Assembly: GCA_023411795.1 (NCBI GenBank)
Contig: JAEYOK010000017.1
Location: 1-31,590, forward strand
DNA: 31,590 bases
Reading direction: 5' to 3'
Source of the DNA: Bacillota bacterium
Lineage (GTDB): Bacteria; Bacillota; Clostridia; DSM-8532
Shown here: positions 15,609 through 22,270 of the stretch, in pieces
How the letters are laid out: every line of letters starts with the position of its first letter
Position numbering within the stretch: the first letter of the stretch is position 1
The notes under the pieces: generated by a model
The model's input: the letters and a program-made list of their open reading frames with translations, nothing else
The model's database searches: none
Told to the model about the DNA's origin: nothing
Translations under genes and position numbers: made by a program

Positions 15609-15704
15609 ATGGCGTTATTGTTTTATACACGAGTACTATTAACTGAATTGGAGGAAGAAAGAATTGAACCTGATAGAATATGGATTTATTCCAACAATGA
15701 TTAA
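15609..15704 (+). CDS. Short ORF (31 residues) overlapping the rsgA start
   Basis: ATG 15609 follows AAAGGAG (about 15593-15599); the frame has 31 codons and ends 41 bases inside rsgA in another frame. The 15 bases around its ribosome binding site repeat those before the leader peptide (CGAAAGGAG[C/T]TGTTT). Translation here would carry ribosomes to the rsgA start, suggesting coupling. The peptide has no recognisable domain. Confidence 0.4.
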   Translation: MALLFYTRVLLTELEEERIEPDRIWIYSNND

Positions 15705-16743
15705 CCCAATTGATAGGCCACAGACAGAATTATCCGCCTATACCCTTGAGGTAATGGCTATTCCCGCAAGGGTAACAGCTGTTCACAAGGAACGTTATGA
15801 GATTGTCTGTGAATATGGTCAGACCTTCGGTAGATTAAAAACAAGTGTATATTTTGCTGACGGCAGAGAAAGCTTCCCGACAACAGGAGATTTTGTACTG
15901 ATTAACTATAATCAGATCGGGGATAGTCAGATAATAAAAACATTACCCAGAAAGTCCTTCTTTTCCAGACGAGACCCGGATATCGGGAGAGGGGAGCAGG
16001 CGGTTGCTGCGAATTTTGACTATGTTTTTATCATGCAGTCACTTAACTTTGATTTTAACCTGAAGCGCATGGAAAGATATGTTACCCTTGCATGGCAATC
16101 GGGAGCAATGCCTGTGATAATCCTTACAAAAGCTGATTTGGTTGAAGATTTTTCCGAAAAAATAAGAGCTATCGAAAAGGTAGCGGCCGGTATTGGAATA
16201 TATGCGGTCAGCTCAGTAAGTAGTCAGGGCCTCGATGCGCTTTCAGATTACCTGAAACCCGGTAAAACCATCGTTTTTCTTGGTTCGTCAGGGGTTGGCA
16301 AATCAAGCCTGGTTAATGCGTTGGCTGGAAAGGATATTATGTCTGTCAACGAAATAAGGGAGGACGATAGCAAAGGTCGGCACACTACTACCCATAGGCA
16401 ACTCATTAGGCTACCAAGCGGTGCGATGATAATTGACACACCAGGCATGCGCGAGCTTGGGATGTGGGATGTAAGTCAAGGGCTAGGAGAAGCGTTTGGT
16501 GATGTTGAGCAGTATTTCACAAAATGTAAGTTTAGTGACTGTAAACATCAAACCGAGCCGGGTTGTGCTGTGAAAGCCGCTATTGAAAATGGCGAGTTAC
16601 CGATAGAAAGATGGAACAGCTATATCAACCTAAAGCATGAGGCAAAATATTCTGATGACAAGGGTGCTTATTTGCGTCAGAAAGAGCAATGGGGTAAGGA
16701 TATTGCTAAATTGAGCAAGCAAATTAAGAAAAATAGGCTGTGA
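15664..16743 (+). CDS. rsgA: Ribosome small-subunit-dependent GTPase RsgA
   Basis: The 359-residue protein has the RsgA order: an N-terminal OB-fold (about 30-100), then a circularly permuted GTPase with G4 LTKADL, G5 VSS, G1 GSSGVGKSS (207-215, K213), a switch region GRHTTTHRQL and G3 DTPGMRELG. A C-terminal zinc finger follows (CKFSDCKHQTEPGCAV). RsgA binds the 30S subunit late in maturation. The start is TTG, 9 bases after GGAGG; the first residues MNLIEYGF fit the longer RsgA paralog group. The basic C terminus (KLSKQIKKNRL) is usual. The leader upstream makes this copy look inducible, so it may be a second, stress-linked paralog rather than the housekeeping gene. Confidence 0.93.
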   Translation: MNLIEYGFIPTMINPIDRPQTELSAYTLEVMAIPARVTAVHKERYEIVCEYGQTFGRLKTSVYFADGRESFPTTGDFVLINYNQIGDSQIIKTLPRKSFFSRRDPDIGRGEQAVAANFDYVFIMQSLNFDFNLKRMERYVTLAWQSGAMPVIILTKADLVEDFSEKIRAIEKVAAGIGIYAVSSVSSQGLDALSDYLKPGKTIVFLGSSGVGKSSLVNALAGKDIMSVNEIREDDSKGRHTTTHRQLIRLPSGAMIIDTPGMRELGMWDVSQGLGEAFGDVEQYFTKCKFSDCKHQTEPGCAVKAAIENGELPIERWNSYINLKHEAKYSDDKGAYLRQKEQWGKDIAKLSKQIKKNRL

Positions 16744-16760
16744 GTCATACTCACAGCCTA
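16734..16760 (+). terminator. Perfect hairpin over the rsgA stop codon
   Basis: TAGGCTGTGAGT and ACTCACAGCCTA form a perfect 12-bp stem with loop CAT. The stop codon is in the stem and no T-tract follows directly, so it may stabilise or terminate together with the next hairpin. Confidence 0.5.
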
Positions 16761-16778
16761 CTATTAAGACAGAAGAAG

Positions 16779-16815
16779 TTAGCGGTAGAGGCTACCGCTA
16801 AGATAAAATTATTAT
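16779..16815 (+). terminator. Second hairpin after rsgA, likely terminator
   Basis: TTAGCGGTAG and CTACCGCTAA form a perfect 10-bp stem with a 3-nt loop, followed by A/T-rich sequence containing only short T runs. Termination is likely but not textbook. Confidence 0.55.
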
Positions 16816-16956
16816 AATCCTCATTATGTATAATGTCAAATACTTGTATTAGAGCCTGATTACTGGTATTTCTTATTTAAAAAAAGAATGGTATGATTTT
16901 ATTTGAAGATAGTAGAATATAAGAATCTTACTTTGGACGACAGGATGTAAAGAATC

Positions 16957-17835
16957 ATGAAGCGATTCAAAAAGATATATATAGAAATAACCAATGCATG
17001 CAATCTTGCATGTGATTTTTGCCCAAGGACAAAACGAAAAGTAGAGTTTATGAACGTTGAGAACTTCAATAGAATACTTGAGCAAATAAAAGAGTATACT
17101 GATTATATCTATTTTCATGTAAAAGGTGAACCTCTTCTCCATCCTGAATTGGATAAATTCCTAGATCAAAGCTATAGAGCGGGATTTAAGGTTAATATCA
17201 CGACAAACGGAACCTTGATTAATAAAGTTAAGGATATGATTATTACCAAACCTGCATTGAGGCAGATTAATTTTTCATTGCACAGCTTTGATCAAAATGA
17301 GATGTATAAAGGTAAACAAGAATACATTGGCAATATTTTGGGTTTCACAAAAGAAGCACTGAGCAGCTCTGAGATAATGATTTCCCTTCGACTTTGGAAT
17401 TTGGATAAAGACAATGAGGTTAATCAAAGAGAAGAAAAAAATGATGATATATTGAGGATGATTGAAAAAGAATTTTCTCTACCATATAAAATACAGGAGA
17501 AAATCATAACCGAAAGAGGAATTAAAATTGTTGATAGATTGTATTTAAATCAGGATTATCAATTTAAATGGCCGGATATAGAAAATGACGAAGATGATGG
17601 AATCGGATTTTGCTACGGGCTTCGTAATCAAGCAGCCATATTGGTTGACGGAACCGTGGTGCCCTGTTGTCTGGATGGGGAAGGGATTATTAATCTTGGG
17701 AATATTTATGAAACCAGCTTTTCTGAAATACTAGAAAGTTCCAGAGCTTGCAACATTGTGACCGGCTTTACAAGAAGGGAAGCGGTGGAGGAGTTATGCA
17801 AAAAGTGTGATTACAGAAAAAGGTTCCAACGATAA
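16957..17835 (+). CDS. Radical SAM / SPASM domain protein
   Basis: The 292-residue enzyme has the radical SAM CxxxCxxC motif C15, C19, C22 (CNLACDFC), a GEP motif (KGEPLLHPELD) and TTNGT. The C-terminal SPASM-type region has additional cysteines (GFCYG, VPCCLDGEG, ELCKKC) that would bind an auxiliary iron-sulfur cluster. Such enzymes modify peptides or act as sulfatase maturases, but no precursor peptide or partner protein was found nearby. The gene stands alone, separated from the PlsC gene by about 107 nt. The ribosome binding site is weak. Confidence 0.9.
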   Translation: MKRFKKIYIEITNACNLACDFCPRTKRKVEFMNVENFNRILEQIKEYTDYIYFHVKGEPLLHPELDKFLDQSYRAGFKVNITTNGTLINKVKDMIITKPALRQINFSLHSFDQNEMYKGKQEYIGNILGFTKEALSSSEIMISLRLWNLDKDNEVNQREEKNDDILRMIEKEFSLPYKIQEKIITERGIKIVDRLYLNQDYQFKWPDIENDEDDGIGFCYGLRNQAAILVDGTVVPCCLDGEGIINLGNIYETSFSEILESSRACNIVTGFTRREAVEELCKKCDYRKRFQR

Positions 17836-17872
17836 AGGATAGATAAAATTTAGATTGGTTATTTTTAAGTTG

Positions 17873-17898
17873 TCTTATTTGTGAGATAATAAATAAGA
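17873..17898 (+). promoter_or_regulatory. Inverted repeat before the PlsC gene
   Basis: TCTTATTT (17873-17880) and AAATAAGA (17891-17898) are perfect inverted 8-mers 45 bp before the PlsC start, in an A/T-rich region with possible promoter boxes. It could be an operator; there is no direct proof. Confidence 0.3.
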
Positions 17899-17942
17899 TA
17901 ATTTGTAGTGTAAATACTATCACTTTTTATGAAAAGGGGAAG

Positions 17943-19133
17943 ATGATGAAGGGTTTATACTGGCACAGGTTTGTTTATAAAATACTCCGAATAGTTATAA
18001 ATCCAATACTTAAGAAGAAATTGAACTATTCTTATGTGAAATATTTCCCAACAAGCCGTCCTTATATCGTCTTAGCAAATCACAATACAGACTATGATCC
18101 TCTATTAGTGAGCTTAGCTTTTCCAGATCAAATCTACTATGTGGCTAGCGAACATATATTTAGATGGGGACTTATAAGTAAAATCATAAATTTTCTTGTT
18201 GCGCCTATTCCCAGAGTAAAAGGAACCACAGAGATTCAGACTGTTATGAGTATTTTAAAGAGGCTAAAAGCAGGAGCAAATGTCTGCATGTTCGCCGAAG
18301 GAAATCGTTCGTTTAGCGGTGAAACTGATCAAATACCTGTTTCGACCGGAAAGCTTATTAAGAAAAGCGGTGTTTCTCTAATTACATTCCGCTTTGATGG
18401 AGGATATTTTACGAGCCCTCGTTGGTCAAAATTCCTACGAAAGGGGAAGATGGAGGGTAGAGTTGTAAGAGAATACAGCCCCGAAGAGTTAAAATCAATG
18501 ACCGCGGAAGAAGTGAACTCAGCAATAAAAAAGGATTTATATGTGGATGCCTATGAGGAGCAGAAAAAGAATCCCATTTCATATGAAGGAGAAAATCTGG
18601 CAGAAAATATTGAAACGGCACTTTATTTATGTCCAAAATGTGATAGGATAGCAACCATTAAAAGTGAAGGGGATAATCTTTTCTGTGATTGTGGTTTAGA
18701 TTTGAAATATAATACTTATGGTTATTTGATATCTAATAATAATGATAAACCGCCATTTGAAACAGTTTTGGATTGGATCAGATTTCAGGATACAAGGCTA
18801 AAAGAGGAGTTGGAAAGAATAAAGAACCGGCCACCTAACGAAATAATATATTCCGATGAAAATCAAACCCTATGGAAGGCTGATCGGGGAAAAAACAAGC
18901 TTATAGGAAAAGGAACACTGTGTTTATATAACAATCGTCTAGTATTTAACAGTAAAGATGAGGGAAAATACACATTTGAATTTAAAGATTTATCGGATTT
19001 GGGGGTTATAGGTCAAATGGTTATTGCTTTTGCTACAAATGATAGACAAGCATATGAAATAAAATCAGATCACCCAAGAAGCGCATTGAAGTACCGGGAA
19101 ATTATAAAATACCTAAAAGGCCAAAAACAATAA
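17943..19133 (+). CDS. PlsC-type acyltransferase with C-terminal zinc ribbon
   Basis: The 396-residue protein has the acyltransferase motifs NHNTDYD (H47, D52: HX4D) and EGNRS (119-123), typical of 1-acyl-glycerol-3-phosphate acyltransferases that build phosphatidic acid at the membrane. After residue 225 there is a zinc-ribbon-like pair of Cys motifs, C230-x2-C233 and C248-x-C250. A beta-rich C-terminal domain of about 130 residues ends in YREIIKYLKGQ. This extension is not part of ordinary PlsC. It starts at ATG 17943 (ATG 17946 also possible) after AAAAGGGG. The GltS gene follows after 18 nt, so they probably share a transcript. Confidence 0.88.
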   Translation: MMKGLYWHRFVYKILRIVINPILKKKLNYSYVKYFPTSRPYIVLANHNTDYDPLLVSLAFPDQIYYVASEHIFRWGLISKIINFLVAPIPRVKGTTEIQTVMSILKRLKAGANVCMFAEGNRSFSGETDQIPVSTGKLIKKSGVSLITFRFDGGYFTSPRWSKFLRKGKMEGRVVREYSPEELKSMTAEEVNSAIKKDLYVDAYEEQKKNPISYEGENLAENIETALYLCPKCDRIATIKSEGDNLFCDCGLDLKYNTYGYLISNNNDKPPFETVLDWIRFQDTRLKEELERIKNRPPNEIIYSDENQTLWKADRGKNKLIGKGTLCLYNNRLVFNSKDEGKYTFEFKDLSDLGVIGQMVIAFATNDRQAYEIKSDHPRSALKYREIIKYLKGQKQ

Positions 19134-19151
19134 ACAAAAGGAGTGTAAGTT

Positions 19152-20540
19152 ATGGATTTTTCTGCAGCAAATTCAGGTTTATGGAATTTTATTATTCAGT
19201 TTGGTATGTTAGCCGGAATTTTAGTATTTGCTAATATCCTGTGTCGGAAGCTTAAGTTTATTAGAAAGGCTATGATTCCAACGGCTGTTTTGGGCGGATT
19301 TATTGCTTTATTCTTAAGAGAGCTCAATATACTTCCTTTAGACGGAGTTTTCTTGGAGAAGGTTACCTACCATACTATCGGAGTTGGCTTTATTGCACTT
19401 TCACTTAGAATTCCTACAAAATACAGCGAGAAGGAAAAAAGTGATTTGGCTGGTCTTAAAAGCGGAGCATTGATTGTAAGTACTTATTTGGTTCAAGGGA
19501 TTTTAGGTCTGATTATTTCCATTGGACTTGCATATACAATAATGCCCGATTTTTTTAAAGCCTCAGGAATTCTTTTACCAATGGGATATGGTCAGGGCCC
19601 CGGTCAGGCCAATAATGTAGGCTCTTCATATGAGCAACTGGGCTTTGTCGGTGGACAGTCATTTGGACTTTCGATTGCGGCGGCAGGCTTTATATGTGCT
19701 TGTGTAGTCGGTATTATTTATATTAATATAGCTAACAAGCAAAAGAAGACTAGATCACACGATTTGACTTATGTATCAGGCTCGGTGACTGTTGAGGATT
19801 TTCAGGACGAAAATGAGATTCCAATATCTCAATCGGTTGATAGATTTTCAATGCAATTTGCATTGGTTCTGATAATATATCTGGCTACATATTTAGTTAC
19901 ACTTGGGATAACAAACCTACTGGCAGGAGTATCTCCGGGACTTTCAAAATCTTTGTCTCCGATAATATGGGGCTTTAACTTCATTACAGGCTCACTTCTG
20001 GCAACAGGATGCAGGGTGGGCTTCGATTTCTTAACCAAAGCGAAAGTAATGACTCGCCAATATCCAAATAATTACCTGTTGTCCAGAATATCCGGCCTGT
20101 CCTTTGATTTCATGACCATTGCCGGAATTGCTACTATAGAATTTAAAGAATTAAAAGGACTATGGATTCCTTTTATCTTAATGGCAGTTCTTGGCGGAAT
20201 CGTAACATATTATTATCTCAAGTGGTTGTGTAAGAAAATATATCCCGGTTATGAACATGAAGGTATGGTTTCTATGTACGGGATGCTGACCGGAACCATT
20301 AGCTCAGGCGTTGTTTTATTAAGAGAAATTGATCCTTCTTTCAAAACTCCCGCAGCAAATAATTTATTGACAGGTAGCAGCTTTGCCATTGTATTAGGTG
20401 CTCCCATGCTCTTATTTATTGGTCTGGCACCGGAGTCGGACTCTATGTTATTTGTTACGCTGGGCCTTCTGGTAGCATATATGATACCGTTGCTGTTTAT
20501 AATGCTGAAGTTCGGCCGCAAAAAGGCCAAAAATAAATAA
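19152..20540 (+). CDS. GltS-type sodium/glutamate symporter family protein
   Basis: The 462-residue protein has two homologous membrane halves with about 10 to 12 helices. The re-entrant-loop regions characteristic of GltS appear as LPMGYGQGPGQANNVG (first half) and GMLTGTISSGVVLLREID (second half). A hydrophilic linker (about 195-235) separates the halves. Family members import glutamate with sodium. AAAGGAG lies 6 bases before ATG 19152. It is downstream of PlsC in the same direction. Confidence 0.88.
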   Translation: MDFSAANSGLWNFIIQFGMLAGILVFANILCRKLKFIRKAMIPTAVLGGFIALFLRELNILPLDGVFLEKVTYHTIGVGFIALSLRIPTKYSEKEKSDLAGLKSGALIVSTYLVQGILGLIISIGLAYTIMPDFFKASGILLPMGYGQGPGQANNVGSSYEQLGFVGGQSFGLSIAAAGFICACVVGIIYINIANKQKKTRSHDLTYVSGSVTVEDFQDENEIPISQSVDRFSMQFALVLIIYLATYLVTLGITNLLAGVSPGLSKSLSPIIWGFNFITGSLLATGCRVGFDFLTKAKVMTRQYPNNYLLSRISGLSFDFMTIAGIATIEFKELKGLWIPFILMAVLGGIVTYYYLKWLCKKIYPGYEHEGMVSMYGMLTGTISSGVVLLREIDPSFKTPAANNLLTGSSFAIVLGAPMLLFIGLAPESDSMLFVTLGLLVAYMIPLLFIMLKFGRKKAKNK

Positions 20541-20544
20541 ACTT

Positions 20545-20660
20545 CGCACTTGTTTAAGAGAACAAGTCGGTGGTAACCGCACTTGTTAAAGAGAACAAGT
20601 CGGTGGTAACCGCACTTGTTTAAGAGAACAAGTCGGTGGTAACCGCACTTGTTCTTTGTT
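20545..20660 (+). repeat. 33-bp tandem repeat, triplicated terminator-like hairpin
   Basis: Three full 33-bp units start at 20545, 20578 and 20611, with a fourth partial copy at 20644; they differ by one base. Two pairings compete. ACTTGTT can pair with AACAAGT inside a unit. Alternatively AACAAGT-CGGT can pair with ACCG-C-ACTTGTT across the unit boundary, around a GGTA loop. The last copy runs into TTCTTTGTT, so the cross-boundary hairpin there looks like the terminator of the gltS transcript, and the array like its tandem amplification. Confidence 0.85.
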
Positions 20661-20694
20661 ATAATAAAATTAAAAAAACGAAAAGGAAAAATTT

Positions 20695-21222
20695 ATGAAA
20701 CAAAATATAACCATTGAAGATTTAAATTCTCTAACATTTAGTCAGAAACAAACTCTTAAATCCCTATGGCTACCGGCTAAATATGATAGGGCTATTGCAT
20801 CTGTATGTAAGGATGCGGAGAATGATATTTATGAGGACCTGGAGTTTGTGGTGGGGGAGGTTGTTTTGTCCCATGGAACAACAATAACCCTTAAAAGACT
20901 AAGATTACCGGATGATTTTGTAGTAGACGAAGAACTTCCTGTACATGATGAAGAATCTACAGAAGAGGATTTCTATGATTGCGCATTTGATCCGGGGGAT
21001 TATTTTCTGAAGGAAAATTGCTTGCCTTTGCTCAATATAGGCCAGTTGATTACCTTCATAAGAAGCACAAAAGCTGGACAAGACGGCTTTAGCCTGATTA
21101 TTCCTCCAACAAACGGGTTTGAATCCGAACAGGGCTTCGTCATTAATGATCGGTTCGGTGAAGTAGAACGAGCTGATGAGCTTGTTGACCTTCTATTTAA
21201 AATACTAAAAGAGCAATTGTGA
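20695..21222 (+). CDS. Hypothetical protein, acidic, 175 residues
   Basis: I do not recognise this family. The protein is soluble, acidic (a run of Glu/Asp near residues 81-97, HDEESTEEDFYD) and has no signal peptide or membrane segment. The start (SQKQTLKSLWLPAKYDRAIASV) and the end (ELVDLLFKILKEQL) are helical, with beta strands between. The AAAAGGAAAAA before the ATG is a weak ribosome binding site. It stands alone between the hairpin array and its own terminator. Confidence 0.75.
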   Translation: MKQNITIEDLNSLTFSQKQTLKSLWLPAKYDRAIASVCKDAENDIYEDLEFVVGEVVLSHGTTITLKRLRLPDDFVVDEELPVHDEESTEEDFYDCAFDPGDYFLKENCLPLLNIGQLITFIRSTKAGQDGFSLIIPPTNGFESEQGFVINDRFGEVERADELVDLLFKILKEQL

Positions 21223-21252
21223 TAGCAACTTTACATAATAAAAAAATTTAAG

Positions 21253-21280
21253 AAAAGGGCAGGAATACTGCCCTTTTAAA
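21253..21280. terminator. Bidirectional terminator
   Basis: AAAAGGGCAG (21253-21262) pairs perfectly with CTGCCCTTTT (21268-21277) around GAATA. It separates the hypothetical gene from the convergent TetR gene. Confidence 0.9.
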
Positions 21281-21297
21281 ATAATTCAGAGGAATGA

Positions 21298-21921
21298 TTA
21301 CTTTACCTGGATTCCGTTTAGGAGTATTTGAAAGTGAGACAGGGCTTGTTCTTTTAAATCAAAGTCAGGATATCTGATACACCATTCATAGCATAAACCT
21401 CGTATAGACATCACGAAATGTCTGGCTAGTTCATCAACAGATAATTGGGAGCGAAATTCTCCATGTTCAATACCCCGGTTTAGCACTTCAGAAAACATTT
21501 GAAACAAATCCCTGTTATATCCCGTAATAGCGCTTTTGTTAATATTTTCACTTATTAATAATTTATATACAATTCTCATACTCGTTACACCTATTGTATC
21601 TTTAAGGGTGTCAGAAATCTTACCTATTAACCCCAATAGCATTTGAGATGTAGATGTATCGACAGGAAATGAGCCAAGAAAAGCCCGGTAATCTTTATCA
21701 ACCATGTTAACATAGTTGGATATATAGGTAGCAATAAGTGCATCCTTGGATTCGAAATATATATAGAATGTGCCTTTGGCTACACCTGCTATTTCAACAA
21801 TTCTATCCACAGTGACGTCTCTAAAATCGTACTGCTTGAAAAGCATAACTGCGGAATCGAATAGTTTCTGCTTCGTTTTTTCACCTTTAATCTTCTTTCG
21901 GCTCGATTCTTTATTTGTCAT
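21298..21921 (-). CDS. TetR/AcrR-family transcriptional regulator
   Basis: The 207-residue protein has a basic N terminus and the TetR HTH: KLFDSAVMLFKQYDFRDVTVDRIVEIAGVAKGTFYIYFESKDAL. It is followed by a helical ligand-binding domain. GGAG lies 8 bases before ATG 21921. No adjacent efflux or enzyme gene is divergently arranged because the attachment site lies upstream. Its original target may have been moved away by the integration, or it controls genes elsewhere. Confidence 0.93.
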   Translation of the reverse strand: MTNKESSRKKIKGEKTKQKLFDSAVMLFKQYDFRDVTVDRIVEIAGVAKGTFYIYFESKDALIATYISNYVNMVDKDYRAFLGSFPVDTSTSQMLLGLIGKISDTLKDTIGVTSMRIVYKLLISENINKSAITGYNRDLFQMFSEVLNRGIEHGEFRSQLSVDELARHFVMSIRGLCYEWCIRYPDFDLKEQALSHFQILLNGIQVK

Positions 21922-21946
21922 ATGCCTTACTCCATTATTGAATAGT

Positions 21947-22015
21947 ATTGGCCAATCAATGCGTAATAATCAGTTGGCTCATGCATATTTTATGTCATAT
22001 TATAAATACTGTCAA
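21947..22015 (-). promoter_or_regulatory. Promoter and palindrome of the TetR gene
   Basis: On the minus strand TTGACA (22010-22015), 17 bp, TAAAAT (21987-21992) is a near-consensus promoter. Downstream of it ATTGGCCAAT (21947-21956) is a perfect 10-bp palindrome in the untranslated leader, a possible TetR operator. Confidence 0.65.
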
Positions 22016-22030
22016 AAATATGAGGCATAG

Positions 22031-22067
22031 AAAAACAGCCAGTCGATATAAGAGACTGGCTGTTTCT
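22031..22067 (-). terminator. Terminator of the tRNA-Arg transcript
   Basis: AAACAGCCAGTC (22033-22044) pairs perfectly with GACTGGCTGTTT (22054-22065). Read on the minus strand it lies about 10 nt after the tRNA CCA end and is followed by a T-tract. It is chromosomal sequence left of the integrated element. Confidence 0.8.
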
Positions 22068-22074
22068 GTTTCGC

Positions 22075-22124
22075 TGGCGTGCCAGAGATGATTCGAACAC
22101 CCGACCAACGGATTAGAAGTCCGT
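22075..22124 (-). other. Element attachment site: 3' part of tRNA-Arg(UCU)
   Basis: On the minus strand these 50 bases are exactly tRNA positions 27 to 76: anticodon stem ACGGA/TCCGT around loop CTTCTAA (anticodon TCT), a 5-nt variable loop, T stem GGGTG/CATCT with loop TTCGAAT, 3' acceptor strand CTGGCAC, G, and CCA. No D arm or 5' acceptor strand follows; the sequence to the right is unrelated. This is the chromosomal half left behind when an element integrates into a tRNA gene at the anticodon arm. The rebuilt, intact tRNA should lie at the far right end of the element, outside the window. Confidence 0.9.
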
Positions 22125-22162
22125 GAAAATGCTTTTTTAATGTTTTTGGACTTTTCTGAAAG

Positions 22163-22268
22163 CCTATCAAATAAAAGATTTTAGCATTGAAAGTATTAAA
22201 AGTTTAATAAAAATATTGGGGACTATTTTAACTTATAGTCCCCAAATAGTCCCCAAGAATTTGATAGG
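22163..22268. repeat. Repeats next to the attachment site, possible integrase arm sites and terminator
   Basis: ATAGTCCCCAA occurs twice head to tail (22235-22245, 22246-22256), and its inverted copy TTGGGGACTAT is at 22216-22226. The inverted pair makes a hairpin that, on the minus strand, is followed by a T-rich run, so it can end the integrase transcript. The set is bracketed by a perfect 10-bp inverted repeat, CCTATCAAAT (22163-22172) and ATTTGATAGG (22259-22268). Short repeats between att core and int are typical arm-type binding sites. Confidence 0.6.
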
Positions 22269-22270
22269 AT

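Larger units (their letters stand above)
15208..15663 (+). promoter_or_regulatory. Long attenuator-type leader of rsgA
   Basis: The leader contains a 10-codon peptide and a long imperfect hairpin (about 15292-15344, GGCAT...ATGCC ends). Terminator T1 (15399-15434) and a hairpin GTTTGGC/GCCGAAC (about 15467) follow, then terminator T2 (15517-15562). GGGCAT and ATGCC segments occur more than once (about 15293, 15338, 15401), so alternative pairings that remove T1 are possible. This architecture is like the ribosome-stalling attenuators of tet(M) and ABC-F genes in Firmicutes. Control by antibiotics or translation speed is inference. Confidence 0.65.

Noticed and set aside
15664..16743. RsgA as an antibiotic resistance gene
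   Set aside because: The leader looks like attenuators of resistance genes, but RsgA is a ribosome assembly GTPase. Resistance is not supported by the sequence.
16957..17835. Precursor peptide cluster (RiPP) around the radical SAM/SPASM gene
   Set aside because: No short frame with a leader-core pattern or transporter was found within the flanks between rsgA and PlsC.
20545..20660. CRISPR-like array of short repeats
   Set aside because: The 33-bp units are directly tandem with no spacers between them, and no cas gene is present. They are a hairpin minisatellite.
22075..22124. Complete tRNA gene
   Set aside because: Only positions 27 to 76 exist. The D arm and 5' acceptor strand are absent in the sequence to the right, so it is an attachment fragment.
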